DNA of 64,000 bases from JAWWOW01 sp033851265 (lineage in GTDB: Bacteria > Actinomycetota > Actinomycetes > JAWWOW01): NCBI GenBank assembly GCA_033851265.1, contig JAWWOW010000003.1, positions 310,001 through 374,000 of the forward strand, read 5' to 3'. Positions 17,430 to 25,104 of the stretch are shown piece by piece (positions within the stretch are counted from its first letter, which is position 1; each line of letters opens with the position of its first letter). A model generated the notes under the pieces. It made no database searches. It was not told where the DNA came from and was given only the letters and a program-made list of their open reading frames with translations. Made by a program: the position numbers and the translations under genes.

Positions 17430-17505
17430 GGTCGCGCGCCGATCAGTTGCGCGCGCGACGGGGTCGCGCGCCGATCAGTTGCGCGTGCGACGGGGTCGCG
17501 CGCCG
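17425..17505. repeat. 32-bp tandem repeat at the 3' end of arsR
   Basis: Copies start at 17425, 17457 and 17489 with a 32-base period; the third is partial. Each begins GACGGGGTCGCGCGCCGA and the first two continue TCAGTTGCGCG. The third copy encodes the end of ArsR (GARPRR), the stop codon lies in the second copy, and the first copy is downstream. The 3' end of the gene has thus been duplicated outward. Confidence 0.9.
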
Positions 17506-17846
17506 AGGGCGTCGCGGAGCAGTTCCAGTGCGTTGGGCACTGCGGCGTACCAGATGTTGACGCCGCGACGCTCGGCGGTGACCAGGCCGGCCTCGCGCAG
17601 GACCTTGAGGTGATGGCTGACCGTCGGCTGGCTCTTGCCCACCGGCTCGACGAGATCGCAGGCGCACACCGTGCCGTTCGTGGCGAGCAGCGAGAGCAAC
17701 TGCAGGCGCACCGGGTCAGCCAGCGCCGAGAACTGGCGGGCGAGCGTCGTGGCGGCCTCGGTGGCAATGGTCTCGAACCGGATCGGCGCGCAGCAGGCCT
17801 CGGCGCTGACTGGTTCGATCGTCAAGGAACCCTTGCGTACAGCCAT
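17475..17846 (-). CDS. arsR: ArsR family arsenic-responsive repressor
   Basis: 123 residues from the ATG at 17846, chosen because GGTGGAGG lies 8 bases upstream and because longer starts run into the operator. The winged helix includes LADPVRLQLLSLL, CDLVEPVGKSQPTVSHHLKVLREAGLV and the RRGVNIWYAA wing. Possible As(III) ligands are Cys61 and Cys63 (VCACDL in the third helix) with the N-terminal pair Cys18/Cys19 (ACCAP), a pattern seen in actinobacterial ArsR. It is divergent from arsI and should repress both directions until As(III) binds. Confidence 0.92.
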   Translation of the reverse strand: MAVRKGSLTIEPVSAEACCAPIRFETIATEAATTLARQFSALADPVRLQLLSLLATNGTVCACDLVEPVGKSQPTVSHHLKVLREAGLVTAERRGVNIWYAAVPNALELLRDALGARPRRTRN

Positions 17847-17879
17847 TTCCGTGACCTCCACCACATCGACTGCCATCGA

Positions 17880-17935
17880 TATTGACAACCATCGATGGAT
17901 GCGGAATGCTTCCCACATATCGACGGTTATCAATA
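17880..17935. promoter_or_regulatory. Dyad-symmetric arsR/arsI operator-promoter
   Basis: TATTGACAACCATCGAT (17880-17896) recurs inverted as ATCGACGGTTATCAATA (17919-17935), 15 of 17 bases matching. These are candidate ArsR boxes. Each contains a -35-like hexamer (TTGACA rightward, TTGATA leftward) exactly 17 bases from the same hexamer at 17905-17910, read AATGCT on one strand and AGCATT on the other. Two opposed promoters would then share one site, so one repressor pair could shut both. The -10 match is weak. Confidence 0.65.
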
Positions 17936-17953
17936 GTAGAGCAGGAGGGGCAA

Positions 17954-18364
17954 GTGTCGAGGGTGCAGCTTGCGATCAACGTTGAGGACATTGACGCCGC
18001 GGTTGAGTTCTACACGCGGCTGTTCGCCACGGAGCCGGCCAAGCGCCAGCCCGGATACGCGAACTTCGCCATCGCCAACCCGCCACTGAAGCTTGTGCTG
18101 TTCGAGAACAAGGGCTCGGGCGGCACGTTGAACCACCTGGGCGTCGAAGTGGAGACCACCGCGGAGGTCACCGACGCGACGCGCCGGCTGGCCGATGAGG
18201 GTCTCTCGACCGACGTCGAGATGGGGACCACCTGTTGCTACGCAGAGCAGGACAAGGTCTGGGTCACCGGGCCGAGCGGGGAGCCGTGGGAGGTCTACAC
18301 GGTGCTGGCTGACGCGGACTCGATGAATTGCTCAACAAATTCTTCAACAACCCACTGCTGCTGA
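17954..18364 (+). CDS. arsI: ArsI/CadI family C-As lyase
   Basis: 136 residues from GTG 17954 with GGAGGGG upstream. It is a vicinal-oxygen-chelate (glyoxalase-fold) protein with metal ligands placed as in ArsI: Gln5, His61 (LNHLGVE) and Glu113 (EPWEVY), and the substrate-binding pair Cys94-Cys95 (TTCCYAEQDKVWV). ArsI breaks the carbon-arsenic bond of trivalent organoarsenicals such as MAs(III), releasing As(III); CadI-type members are cadmium-induced. The C-terminus is a short Cys/Ser/Thr tail (HCC at the end). Confidence 0.9.
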   Translation: MSRVQLAINVEDIDAAVEFYTRLFATEPAKRQPGYANFAIANPPLKLVLFENKGSGGTLNHLGVEVETTAEVTDATRRLADEGLSTDVEMGTTCCYAEQDKVWVTGPSGEPWEVYTVLADADSMNCSTNSSTTHCC

Positions 18365-18375
18365 GAGGAGGGGAC

Positions 18376-18513
18376 ATGCACATCACATCTGTACTTAATG
18401 CTGCGGTAGCCGCGGAACACCGCCGCGAGCTTCGCGAGGACGGGTGCCTGGCCCGACTCGCCAACCGCGCCGCTCTTTCGCGCAAGGCGGCTCGTGCTCG
18501 CGCTCGCGCGTAA
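18376..18513 (+). CDS. Small basic protein in the ars operon (45 aa)
   Basis: An ATG 18376 preceded by GAGAGGAGGGGAC, a near-perfect ribosome site, opens a 45-codon frame. The product starts MHITSVLNAAVAAEHRREL, has one Cys (DGCLARL) and ends in an Arg/Ala-rich tail. It lies 11 bases after arsI and overlaps the aquaporin start by 20 bases, so it may couple translation to that gene. I do not recognise it; it could be a true small protein or a leader peptide. Confidence 0.62.
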   Translation: MHITSVLNAAVAAEHRRELREDGCLARLANRAALSRKAARARARA

Positions 18514-19186
18514 GGCACTCGCAGAACTACTCGGGACCGGTCTGCTCGTCACGGCGGTCGTCGGGTCCGGCATCGCCGCGACTCGGCTATCGCCAGGGCA
18601 GGCCGGTCTTCAGTTGCTCGAGAACGCTCTCGCTACCGGTGCAGCTCTCGTCGCTCTGATCCTGGCGCTCGGCCCCGTTTCCGCGGCCTTCAACCCGTTG
18701 GTCACTCTCGCTGAGATGGCGCTGGGCGCTATTTCTGCCCTAGAAGCGACCGTGTTCGCGGCCGCGCAGTTCACTGGTGCCGTGATCGGTGTGGTCATCG
18801 CCCAGTTGATGTACGACCTACCTGCTGTTGACTTCTCAGACCACGACCGCATGAGTGGCGGCGCGTTTCTCAGTGAAGCAGTGGCGACTTTCGGCCTGCT
18901 CCTCGTTGTGTTCGGCGTCGTGCGCGCAGGCGGTCGGCAAACGGTGGCTATTGCGGTCGGCGCTTACATCACTGCGGCCTACTGGTTCACGAGCTCGACG
19001 AGCTTCGCTAACCCGGCAGTCACGGTCGGCCGAATGTTCACCGACTCCTTCGCCGGGATCGCACCAGGATCGGTTGGACCGTTCGTCGCCGCGCAGGCGG
19101 TGGGAGCGGCGCTGGCCGTTGTCGTCGTACGAATCCTCTATCCGCGCGCGGCAGAGCTCGCCGCCGACCTCGGCGACGCCAGGTGA
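18494..19186 (+). CDS. Aquaporin-family channel of the ars operon (AqpS-like)
   Basis: 230 residues, six hydrophobic helices and two half-helix loops with the MIP motifs. The first is degenerate (AFNPLVTL, NPL instead of NPA) and the second is canonical (FANPAVTV). Placed between arsI and arsC with no ArsB or Acr3 pump nearby, it probably provides the exit route for As(OH)3, as AqpS does in the rhizobial arsR-aqpS-arsC operon. Start is GTG 18494; its stop region overlaps the arsC start by 4 bases (19183-19186). Confidence 0.85.
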   Translation: MLALARKALAELLGTGLLVTAVVGSGIAATRLSPGQAGLQLLENALATGAALVALILALGPVSAAFNPLVTLAEMALGAISALEATVFAAAQFTGAVIGVVIAQLMYDLPAVDFSDHDRMSGGAFLSEAVATFGLLLVVFGVVRAGGRQTVAIAVGAYITAAYWFTSSTSFANPAVTVGRMFTDSFAGIAPGSVGPFVAAQAVGAALAVVVVRILYPRAAELAADLGDAR

Positions 19187-19581
19187 GTGACCGTCCGGTC
19201 CTGTTGTTTGCGTGCATCCACAACAGCGGTCGCTCCGTCGCGGCCAAGGTGTTGGCCGAGCATTACGGCGGGGATCGAGTCGAGGTGAGGTCGGCGGGCT
19301 CGCAACCAGGGGAAGGCGTCAACCCCGTCGTCGCCGCGGTCCTGGCCGAACGCGGGTTGTCGACGGGCGACGAGCATCCGACGCTGCTTGATCGCGACGT
19401 GGTGCAGGCGGCCGATGTGGTCGTGACGATGGGTTGCGGCGAAACGTGTCCGGTCTTTCCCGGCAAGCGTTATGAGGACTGGGTCGTCGATGATCCCGCT
19501 GGCCAGGACATCGATGCAGTACGCCGAATCGTCGACGACGTCGATGCGCGTGTCCGCCGATTGCTCGACGAATTGCGCTAG
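19183..19581 (+). CDS. arsC: Arsenate reductase, LMW-PTP (thioredoxin-coupled) type
   Basis: 132 residues. The phosphatase-like P-loop is CIHNSGRS with catalytic Cys11; two further cysteines, Cys85 and Cys89 (MGCGETC), complete the triad that passes oxidising equivalents to thioredoxin or mycothiol/mycoredoxin. It reduces arsenate to arsenite, which would leave through the adjacent channel. The start overlaps the end of the aquaporin gene (ATG/GTG within GTGAGTG), and the stop overlaps the convergent ATPase gene by 4 bases. Confidence 0.93.
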   Translation: MSDRPVLLFACIHNSGRSVAAKVLAEHYGGDRVEVRSAGSQPGEGVNPVVAAVLAERGLSTGDEHPTLLDRDVVQAADVVVTMGCGETCPVFPGKRYEDWVVDDPAGQDIDAVRRIVDDVDARVRRLLDELR

Positions 19582-20525
19582 TCGAGCGAGCCGGTCCATG
19601 CAGCAGGCGCGGCGCCGTTGATCTGGGTGACGATCTGGCCGAGGTACCACCGGCGTACGGCAAGCCCCTCCGATGGCGCCGCGAGGGTCAGCAAGTTCTC
19701 CGCTCGGCAGTAGGCGTCAGCCTCGTCGAGCAATTGGTCGAGGTGGTTGCACGCGGGTCCGATGGCGGGCGGCAATCGGTAGAACAAATCCATCGTGCGG
19801 TCGCCGCGTTCGATCGCCGCGTCGCGCGCCGCATCCATCGCGGCGCCCACGCCGCGATAGTTCTCTAGCTCTGCCGCCAGTGCGGTGAGCGCTACTGGCA
19901 CCCGATGACGCCCCCGGCCGGCCATCGCGACCAGTGCCATCTCACGCATGAGCTCGCGCTGTCGTGCAAGTTCGCGGGCGAGCGGGCGAAGCGGTGTGTT
20001 CAACAGCTGCACATCAACGAGCACGTCACTCGGGAGCTGAGCTGTTGCATGGAGTTCGACCGCGGTCGGGTCATAGGTCAGCAGGTGCTCGGTTCGCTCC
20101 ATCAGGTGGCGCGCGGCGCCGATCTCGAACCAGACCTCCTTGCCGGGCCCGTGAATGGTCGAGCTGTCTGTGTGCGCGGCGCCGAACGCGTCCGTCACCT
20201 GGGTGACGAGAAACAGCCCCCGGCCGACCGTGGCGTTGGGCGGGTTGGTCTGCAGCACTGGCAGGACCTTCGACGCGTCATAGACCGAGATGCGGACGGT
20301 GCCGCCGGGCAGTGGTGTGACCCGCACCGTGAACTCGCTGCGCGCATGCAGCACGGCGTTCGTGGCGAGTTCGCTGGCGGCAAGGGCGGCGAGCTCGGCA
20401 AGGTCGTCGAGACCCAGCCGCTCGAGCTCGTCGCAGATGAAGGCGCGAGTCTTACCAACCGAACGAGGTTCCGGCGGAAGCGTGATCGCCCCTTCGGCAG
20501 ACCACCTTCGACCGACCATTGCCAT
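19578..20525 (-). CDS. RsbW-like anti-sigma/ATP-binding regulator
   Basis: 315 residues from the ATG at 20525 (a second ATG lies 6 bases later); the frame extends far upstream but that part is antisense to other genes. Residues 10-140 form a HATPase_c_2 domain (AALAASELATNAVLHARSEF N-box, then ISVYDASKVLPV and GRGLFLVTQVTDAFG), as in RsbW/SpoIIAB kinases. The C-terminal 170 residues are helical and unrecognised. Such proteins phosphorylate anti-sigma antagonists or bind sigma factors; no sigma gene is adjacent. Confidence 0.8.
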   Translation of the reverse strand: MAMVGRRWSAEGAITLPPEPRSVGKTRAFICDELERLGLDDLAELAALAASELATNAVLHARSEFTVRVTPLPGGTVRISVYDASKVLPVLQTNPPNATVGRGLFLVTQVTDAFGAAHTDSSTIHGPGKEVWFEIGAARHLMERTEHLLTYDPTAVELHATAQLPSDVLVDVQLLNTPLRPLARELARQRELMREMALVAMAGRGRHRVPVALTALAAELENYRGVGAAMDAARDAAIERGDRTMDLFYRLPPAIGPACNHLDQLLDEADAYCRAENLLTLAAPSEGLAVRRWYLGQIVTQINGAAPAAWTGSLD

Positions 20526-20572
20526 CCGTTCTGGAGCAATCCGACCGGACCTCATACCCAGATCGGCGGGGC

Positions 20573-21151
20573 TTACTGCCGCCGGAAGGCAAGTCCTTGC
20601 GGGGTGGCGGCGGCCAGGACGGGACGGTCCCAAGGATCGGCCGGGATCACGTCGAGGATTTCGTCGTCGTGAACCAGCGCCAGCACCAACGCCGTCGGTG
20701 CGACCCGCACGAGCGCACGGTCGTAGGCACCGCCGCCCTGGCCCAATCGGTTTCCGTCCCGGTCGACCGCGAGGGCGGGGACCACGATCACGTCCGCCAC
20801 GCCGATCTCGCCGCGTCCCAGCGGCGGACCCGTCGGTTCGAGCAACAGATGCGGCGCCTGGACCAGGTCGTGCGCTCCGGCGTACTCCGCCCAGTCGAGG
20901 TCCCCGTCTGCGCACAGCAACGGCAGCAGCACCCGCGCGCCGCATGCCACCAGCGCGTCGAGCAGCGGCAACGTCTGTGGCTCCGAGGCGACACCGACGT
21001 ACGCCGCGACTGTCCGCGCTGTCGCCACCTCGGGGATGCTCAGGGCGACGTCCCGTAGTTGCGACGCCACCGTCGCGCGGTCCGCTGCCGACCGTGCCGA
21101 GCGGGTCGCCCGGATGCGCGCGCGCAGCTCGGTTTTGGTGCCGTCGCTCAC
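20573..21151 (-). CDS. 5-formyltetrahydrofolate cyclo-ligase
   Basis: 192 residues, usual for the family. ATP/Mg binding and catalytic motifs are VPALAVDRDGNRLGQGGGAYDRAL near the C-terminus and an N-terminal Lys/Arg-rich helix (KTELRARIRATRSAR). It converts 5-formyl-THF to 5,10-methenyl-THF using ATP, clearing a dead-end folate. It is divergent from galU, the same arrangement as Rv0992c/Rv0993 in M. tuberculosis. Confidence 0.93.
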   Translation of the reverse strand: MSDGTKTELRARIRATRSARSAADRATVASQLRDVALSIPEVATARTVAAYVGVASEPQTLPLLDALVACGARVLLPLLCADGDLDWAEYAGAHDLVQAPHLLLEPTGPPLGRGEIGVADVIVVPALAVDRDGNRLGQGGGAYDRALVRVAPTALVLALVHDDEILDVIPADPWDRPVLAAATPQGLAFRRQ

Positions 21152-21192
21152 GCGAGGAGCATCGCACCTGCTGATCTATAGGGTTTCTCGTT

Positions 21193-22095
21193 ATGGCAAC
21201 CCGCGTCACCAAGGCGGTCATCCCCGCCGCCGGGCTTGGCACGCGGTTCCTCCCCGCGACCAAAGCGGTTCCGAAGGAGCTGCTCCCGGTCGTGGATGTG
21301 CCCGCGATCGAGTACGTCGTGGCCGAAGCCGCAGCGGCCGGCCTCGACGACATCGTCATGGTCAGCAACCGCGGCAAGACGTTGCTCGAGGACCACTTCG
21401 ACCGCGCACCGGAGATCGAGGCGGTGCTGGAGAAGAAGGGCGACAAGGAGCGGCTGGCCCGGGTGCAACGGTCGAGCGAGCTTGCCACCGTGCATTTCGT
21501 CCGGCAGGGCGAAGCCCGTGGCCTCGGTCATGCCGTGCTCTGCGGTGCGCACCACGTCGGCGACCAGCGCTTTGCGGTGCTGCTCGGTGACGATCTCATC
21601 GACGAACGCGACCCGGTGCTGCCGAGGATGCTCGAGCTGCAGGAGAAGTACGGCGGCAGCGTCATGCTGCTGATGGAAGTACCGAAGGAGCAGACGCATC
21701 TCTACGGCTGCGCCGCGGTGGAGCCGGGTGACGGCGACGTCCTCAGGATCACTGACCTCATCGAGAAACCGGATCCGGCTGAAGCACCGAGCAACCTTGC
21801 TGTGATCGGTCGTTACGTCCTCGACCCCGCGGTGTTCGACGTCCTGCGCGAGACACCGCCCGGTCGCGGTGGCGAGATCCAGCTCACCGATGCGTTGCGC
21901 ACTCTCGCGACACGATCACGCGACGACGGGGGACCGGTTCATGGACTGATCTTCCGTGGGCGGCGCTATGACACCGGCGACCGCGCCGATTACTTGAAGG
22001 CCGTTGTGCGATTGGCGTGTGAGCGCGACGATCTCGGCCCGGAGTTCCGCGCATGGCTGGCCGAGTTCGTGCAGAGCCCCGAAGGTCGCGTGTGA
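21193..22095 (+). CDS. galU: UTP-glucose-1-phosphate uridylyltransferase
   Basis: 300 residues. The nucleotidyltransferase signature is at the N-terminus (IPAAGLGTRFLPATKAVPKE), with a metal-binding GDD in LLGDDLIDE and a C-terminal RGRRYDTGDRADYL. It makes UDP-glucose for cell-envelope polysaccharides. It is the first gene of a tight operon: its TGA overlaps the GTG of the Glp/MoeA gene (GTGTGA). Confidence 0.96.
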   Translation: MATRVTKAVIPAAGLGTRFLPATKAVPKELLPVVDVPAIEYVVAEAAAAGLDDIVMVSNRGKTLLEDHFDRAPEIEAVLEKKGDKERLARVQRSSELATVHFVRQGEARGLGHAVLCGAHHVGDQRFAVLLGDDLIDERDPVLPRMLELQEKYGGSVMLLMEVPKEQTHLYGCAAVEPGDGDVLRITDLIEKPDPAEAPSNLAVIGRYVLDPAVFDVLRETPPGRGGEIQLTDALRTLATRSRDDGGPVHGLIFRGRRYDTGDRADYLKAVVRLACERDDLGPEFRAWLAEFVQSPEGRV

Positions 22096-23282
22096 GGACG
22101 GTCGAGGAACACCTCGCAGCCGTGCTGGAAGTGGTCCGGCCGCTGACCGAGCTCGACCTCACGCTGCTCGACGCGCAGGGATGCGTGCTCGCCGAAGACG
22201 TTGTCGCGCAGATTGCGGTCCCCCCGCAGGACAACGCGGTCATCGACGGCTACGCCGTACGGATGGACGATGTGGCCGCGGCCGGGCCGGGGACACCGGT
22301 CACCTTGCCCGTGGTCGGTGACGTCGGATCAGGTTCGACGTCGGCGTACTCCGTGCAAAGTGGCTTCACCGTTCGGCTGGCGGCTGGTGCCCCGGTGCCC
22401 GCAGGTGCGGAAGCCGTCATCCCGGTGGGCTGGACCGACGGTGGATTGGCGCACGTGCGCATCGACCGGGCGCCGCGCCCGGGTGAGTCGATCCGCCGGA
22501 CCGGTGAAGACATCGCTGCTGGTGAAGTTGTGTTGGCTGCCGGCGCCCATCTCGGTTCGCAGCAGATGGCCGTGCTCGCAACGGTCGGGCGCTCACGTGT
22601 TCGGGCGCGGCCACGACCGCGCGTCGTCATTCTCGCGGTGGGCGGCGATCCCGAACACGACACGAGTACCGCTGCGCTGACGGCGGCCGCGTTGGAAGCC
22701 GGTGCGATGGCTTACCGCGTTGGCGTCGTACCCGACGATCAGCAGGCGCTGATCACGTTGATCGAAGACCAGCTGATTCGCGCCGACGTCGTCGTCATCT
22801 GTGGTGGTGGGGCCGACATCGCGCAGGGTTCGCTGCGGCAGGCGCTGGGTCGGCTGGGCAGCGTCGTGGTCGACCGCGTTGCCATGCAGCCGGGCGGTGT
22901 GCAGGGCTTCGGCACCGTCGGTCCGGACTCGACGCCGATCTTCACGCTGCCCGGTGATCCGGTGTCGGCGTACGTCTCCTTCGAAGTGTTCGTGCGCCCG
23001 GCGATACGGCGAATGATCGGGGTGGAGACGATCCATCGCCCGGTCGTTCGCGCGGCGACGCAGGCGGCGTTGCGCGGCGTGGCAGGTGAGCGCTGGTACG
23101 TGCCGTCACGCCTCGACGTCCGCCAGGGTGCCTATGTGCTGACCCCGCTGGGCACCGTCGGTCGTGACCATGTCTCGGCGCTCGCCAAGGCGAACAGCCT
23201 GGCCGTGGTCCCGGAGGACAGCGGCGAGGTGGCCCGGGGCGGCGCGGTGACCGTCGTCGTGCTCGAACGCCGTCACGGCTGA
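22092..23282 (+). CDS. glp: Gephyrin-like molybdotransferase Glp (MoeA family)
   Basis: 396 residues from GTG 22092, overlapping galU; the longer frame start lies inside galU. MoeA domain order is seen: N-terminal DNAVIDGYAVR, beta-barrel domain with GEDIAAGEVVLAAGAHLG, the MPT-binding domain with GGGADIAQGS and VVDRVAMQPGG, and TLPGDPVSAYVSFEVFVRP. It could insert molybdate into molybdopterin. However, the galU-moeA-rimJ-membrane gene order matches the Glp/GlpR locus, where the moonlighting Glp acts in cell division with FtsZ and its receptor GlpR. Confidence 0.9.
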   Translation: MRTVEEHLAAVLEVVRPLTELDLTLLDAQGCVLAEDVVAQIAVPPQDNAVIDGYAVRMDDVAAAGPGTPVTLPVVGDVGSGSTSAYSVQSGFTVRLAAGAPVPAGAEAVIPVGWTDGGLAHVRIDRAPRPGESIRRTGEDIAAGEVVLAAGAHLGSQQMAVLATVGRSRVRARPRPRVVILAVGGDPEHDTSTAALTAAALEAGAMAYRVGVVPDDQQALITLIEDQLIRADVVVICGGGADIAQGSLRQALGRLGSVVVDRVAMQPGGVQGFGTVGPDSTPIFTLPGDPVSAYVSFEVFVRPAIRRMIGVETIHRPVVRAATQAALRGVAGERWYVPSRLDVRQGAYVLTPLGTVGRDHVSALAKANSLAVVPEDSGEVARGGAVTVVVLERRHG

Positions 23283-23288
23283 GTTTCG

Positions 23289-23909
23289 GTGCGCACGCCT
23301 GGCTGGCCGGCGGAGCTCCTCGACGGAGGTATCCGCGTCCGGCCGCTGCGCCGCCGGGACGCGCGAGCCTGGTCGGAGATCCGTGCCCGCAACGTCGAGT
23401 GGCTGACCCCCTGGGAGTCGACCCTCCCGTACACCGTCGGGGATGGCGGGGCGGCCGGGCCCGCCGCCTACCGGGCCATGGTCGGCGCCTTGCGACGCCA
23501 GGCGCGCGCGGGGACCGCGCTGCCCTTCGCAGTCGATCTTGACGGGCACTTCGTCGGCCAGGTCACCGTGTCGACGATCATCCGCGGGTCGTTGCAGAGC
23601 GCGAGCGTCGGTTACTGGGTGGATCAGCGGGTCGCCGGTCGAGGCATCATTCCGGTCGCGGTCGCGCTCGTTGTCGATCATTGCTTTCATGAAGTCGGGC
23701 TGCATCGCATAGAGCTCAACATTCGTCCAGAAAACACGCGCAGCCGTCGCGTTGCTGAAAAGCTCGGCTTTCGCGACGAAGGCATCCGGGCGAAGTATCT
23801 GCACATCGACCGCGCCTGGCGTGATCACGTTTGCTACGCATTGACGGTCGAGGATGTCCCGCGCGGGCTCCTCCAGGGGTACCGCGCGTCCCAGCCGGCG
23901 CCGCAGTAA
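23289..23909 (+). CDS. RimJ/RimL-type GNAT acetyltransferase
   Basis: 206 residues, GTG start 6 bases after glp. GNAT fold of the RimJ type: an N-terminal IRVRPLRRRDARAW, a beta-4 segment SVGYWVDQRVAGRGIIPVAVAL whose RGII replaces the usual G-x-G acetyl-CoA loop, and the RimJ hallmark IELNIRPENTRSRRVAEKLGF. It probably acetylates a protein N-terminus. It sits where Rv0995 does, between glp and glpR. Confidence 0.9.
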   Translation: MRTPGWPAELLDGGIRVRPLRRRDARAWSEIRARNVEWLTPWESTLPYTVGDGGAAGPAAYRAMVGALRRQARAGTALPFAVDLDGHFVGQVTVSTIIRGSLQSASVGYWVDQRVAGRGIIPVAVALVVDHCFHEVGLHRIELNIRPENTRSRRVAEKLGFRDEGIRAKYLHIDRAWRDHVCYALTVEDVPRGLLQGYRASQPAPQ

Positions 23910-23971
23910 CCTTGCGACACACCGTCTCGCTTCCCCACAGATCATCGGGCCGGTCGTTAGCGTCGTAGCCC

Positions 23972-24823
23972 GTGGGGAGCAGCCTCATCTATGTCGCGAT
24001 CGTTGCCATGTGGGGCGGTCTATTGATCCCGATGTGGCTGCGCCGCCATGAGTCAGAAACCGAGGTGAGAAGCGTGGACCGGTTCTCGACGGCCATGCGG
24101 ATCCTAAGCCGACGGACCCCGCCGCCGCCGGATCGTCGCTACCTCGTGATGCCGCAGCGCCCAGCGGAGGCGACGCTTCCGGTCGCGGATGTGCCCCGGT
24201 CCGGGGTACGCCGGTCCGCGCCCCCCACGCGCAAGCCGTCGCAACGGCCAGCGCGTGGTCGGGGGAGTGTGGTCGCCCGGCGCCGACAGGTCCTCATCGG
24301 CCTGGCTGTGATCGGCTTCTTCACCTTCGCGATGGCCCTCGCTGGGTTCGTCTCCTGGTGGTGGCAGTTCGTCGCCGACCTTGCCCTGGTCGCATTTCTG
24401 ACCCACCTGCGCGCCGAGGCCAAGCGGGTCGCGCTGATGGCCCAACGTCGCCAGCAACTCCGCGCACGACGCGCCGCTCCGGTTGCACCGATGCGCCCGG
24501 CGGGTCCCGTCCATGAGGCCGTCGACGTACCGATGCCAGCAGTGGTCGCATCAACGGTGGCTGTCGGCTCCGGTCCGCTGATCGTGGACGCCGACACGTG
24601 GGAGCCGGTGCCGGTGCCGCTGCCGACGTACGTCACGGCTCCCGTTGCGGAGCGACCAGAACCGAACACGATTGACCTGACCTATCCGGGTGAATGGACG
24701 GCAGCGCAAGAGCGCGAGCCGTTGTTCGACCAGGAAGAGTTCGACGACGACTTCTCGAACTATGGTGATGACGAAGACGAGCTCGCCGAGATCGTGCAGC
24801 GTCGTCGCGCCGTAAACGACTAG
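23972..24823 (+). CDS. glpR: Glp receptor GlpR/SepX (divisome membrane protein)
   Basis: 283 residues. The first helix is at 3-21 (LIYVAIVAMWGGLLIPMWL), then a cytoplasmic basic/proline-rich segment (60-100), two helices at about 108-145 (IGLAVIGFFTFAMALAGF; WWWQFVADLALVAFLTH), a linker, and an acidic C-terminal tail. Length, topology and position (galU-glp-rimJ-glpR) match the actinobacterial GlpR/SepX family. GlpR is reported to bind Glp and link it to septal FtsZ assembly and polar growth. Confidence 0.85.
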   Translation: MGSSLIYVAIVAMWGGLLIPMWLRRHESETEVRSVDRFSTAMRILSRRTPPPPDRRYLVMPQRPAEATLPVADVPRSGVRRSAPPTRKPSQRPARGRGSVVARRRQVLIGLAVIGFFTFAMALAGFVSWWWQFVADLALVAFLTHLRAEAKRVALMAQRRQQLRARRAAPVAPMRPAGPVHEAVDVPMPAVVASTVAVGSGPLIVDADTWEPVPVPLPTYVTAPVAERPEPNTIDLTYPGEWTAAQEREPLFDQEEFDDDFSNYGDDEDELAEIVQRRRAVND

Positions 24824-24852
24824 AACCGACTGCTAACCTCGAAACAGTTTTT

Positions 24853-24929
<77 letters not shown>

Positions 24930-25104
24930 GGTAAGGAAGCCAGAACAAGCCGTCAGGGTCGAAAAGCGCTCAACGTCACCCAATAACGTTGGTACCGCGG
25001 TGACCCTGTGTCAGTTATCGGCCCGATCGCGCTATTGCTGCACATGTAGTAGTCAGCGTCCCTAGCGTCGTCCTCCTACGCATTGTCGATGTTCGGGGGA
25101 CGCG

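Noticed and set aside
20290..21174. Plus-strand arginine-rich frame of 294 codons
   Set aside because: Antisense shadow of two real genes, with composition typical of a high-GC wrong frame.
19578..21488. Minus-strand frame of 636 codons
   Set aside because: Only the part after 20525 is the RsbW-like protein; the upstream part is antisense or out of frame to the folate ligase and galU.
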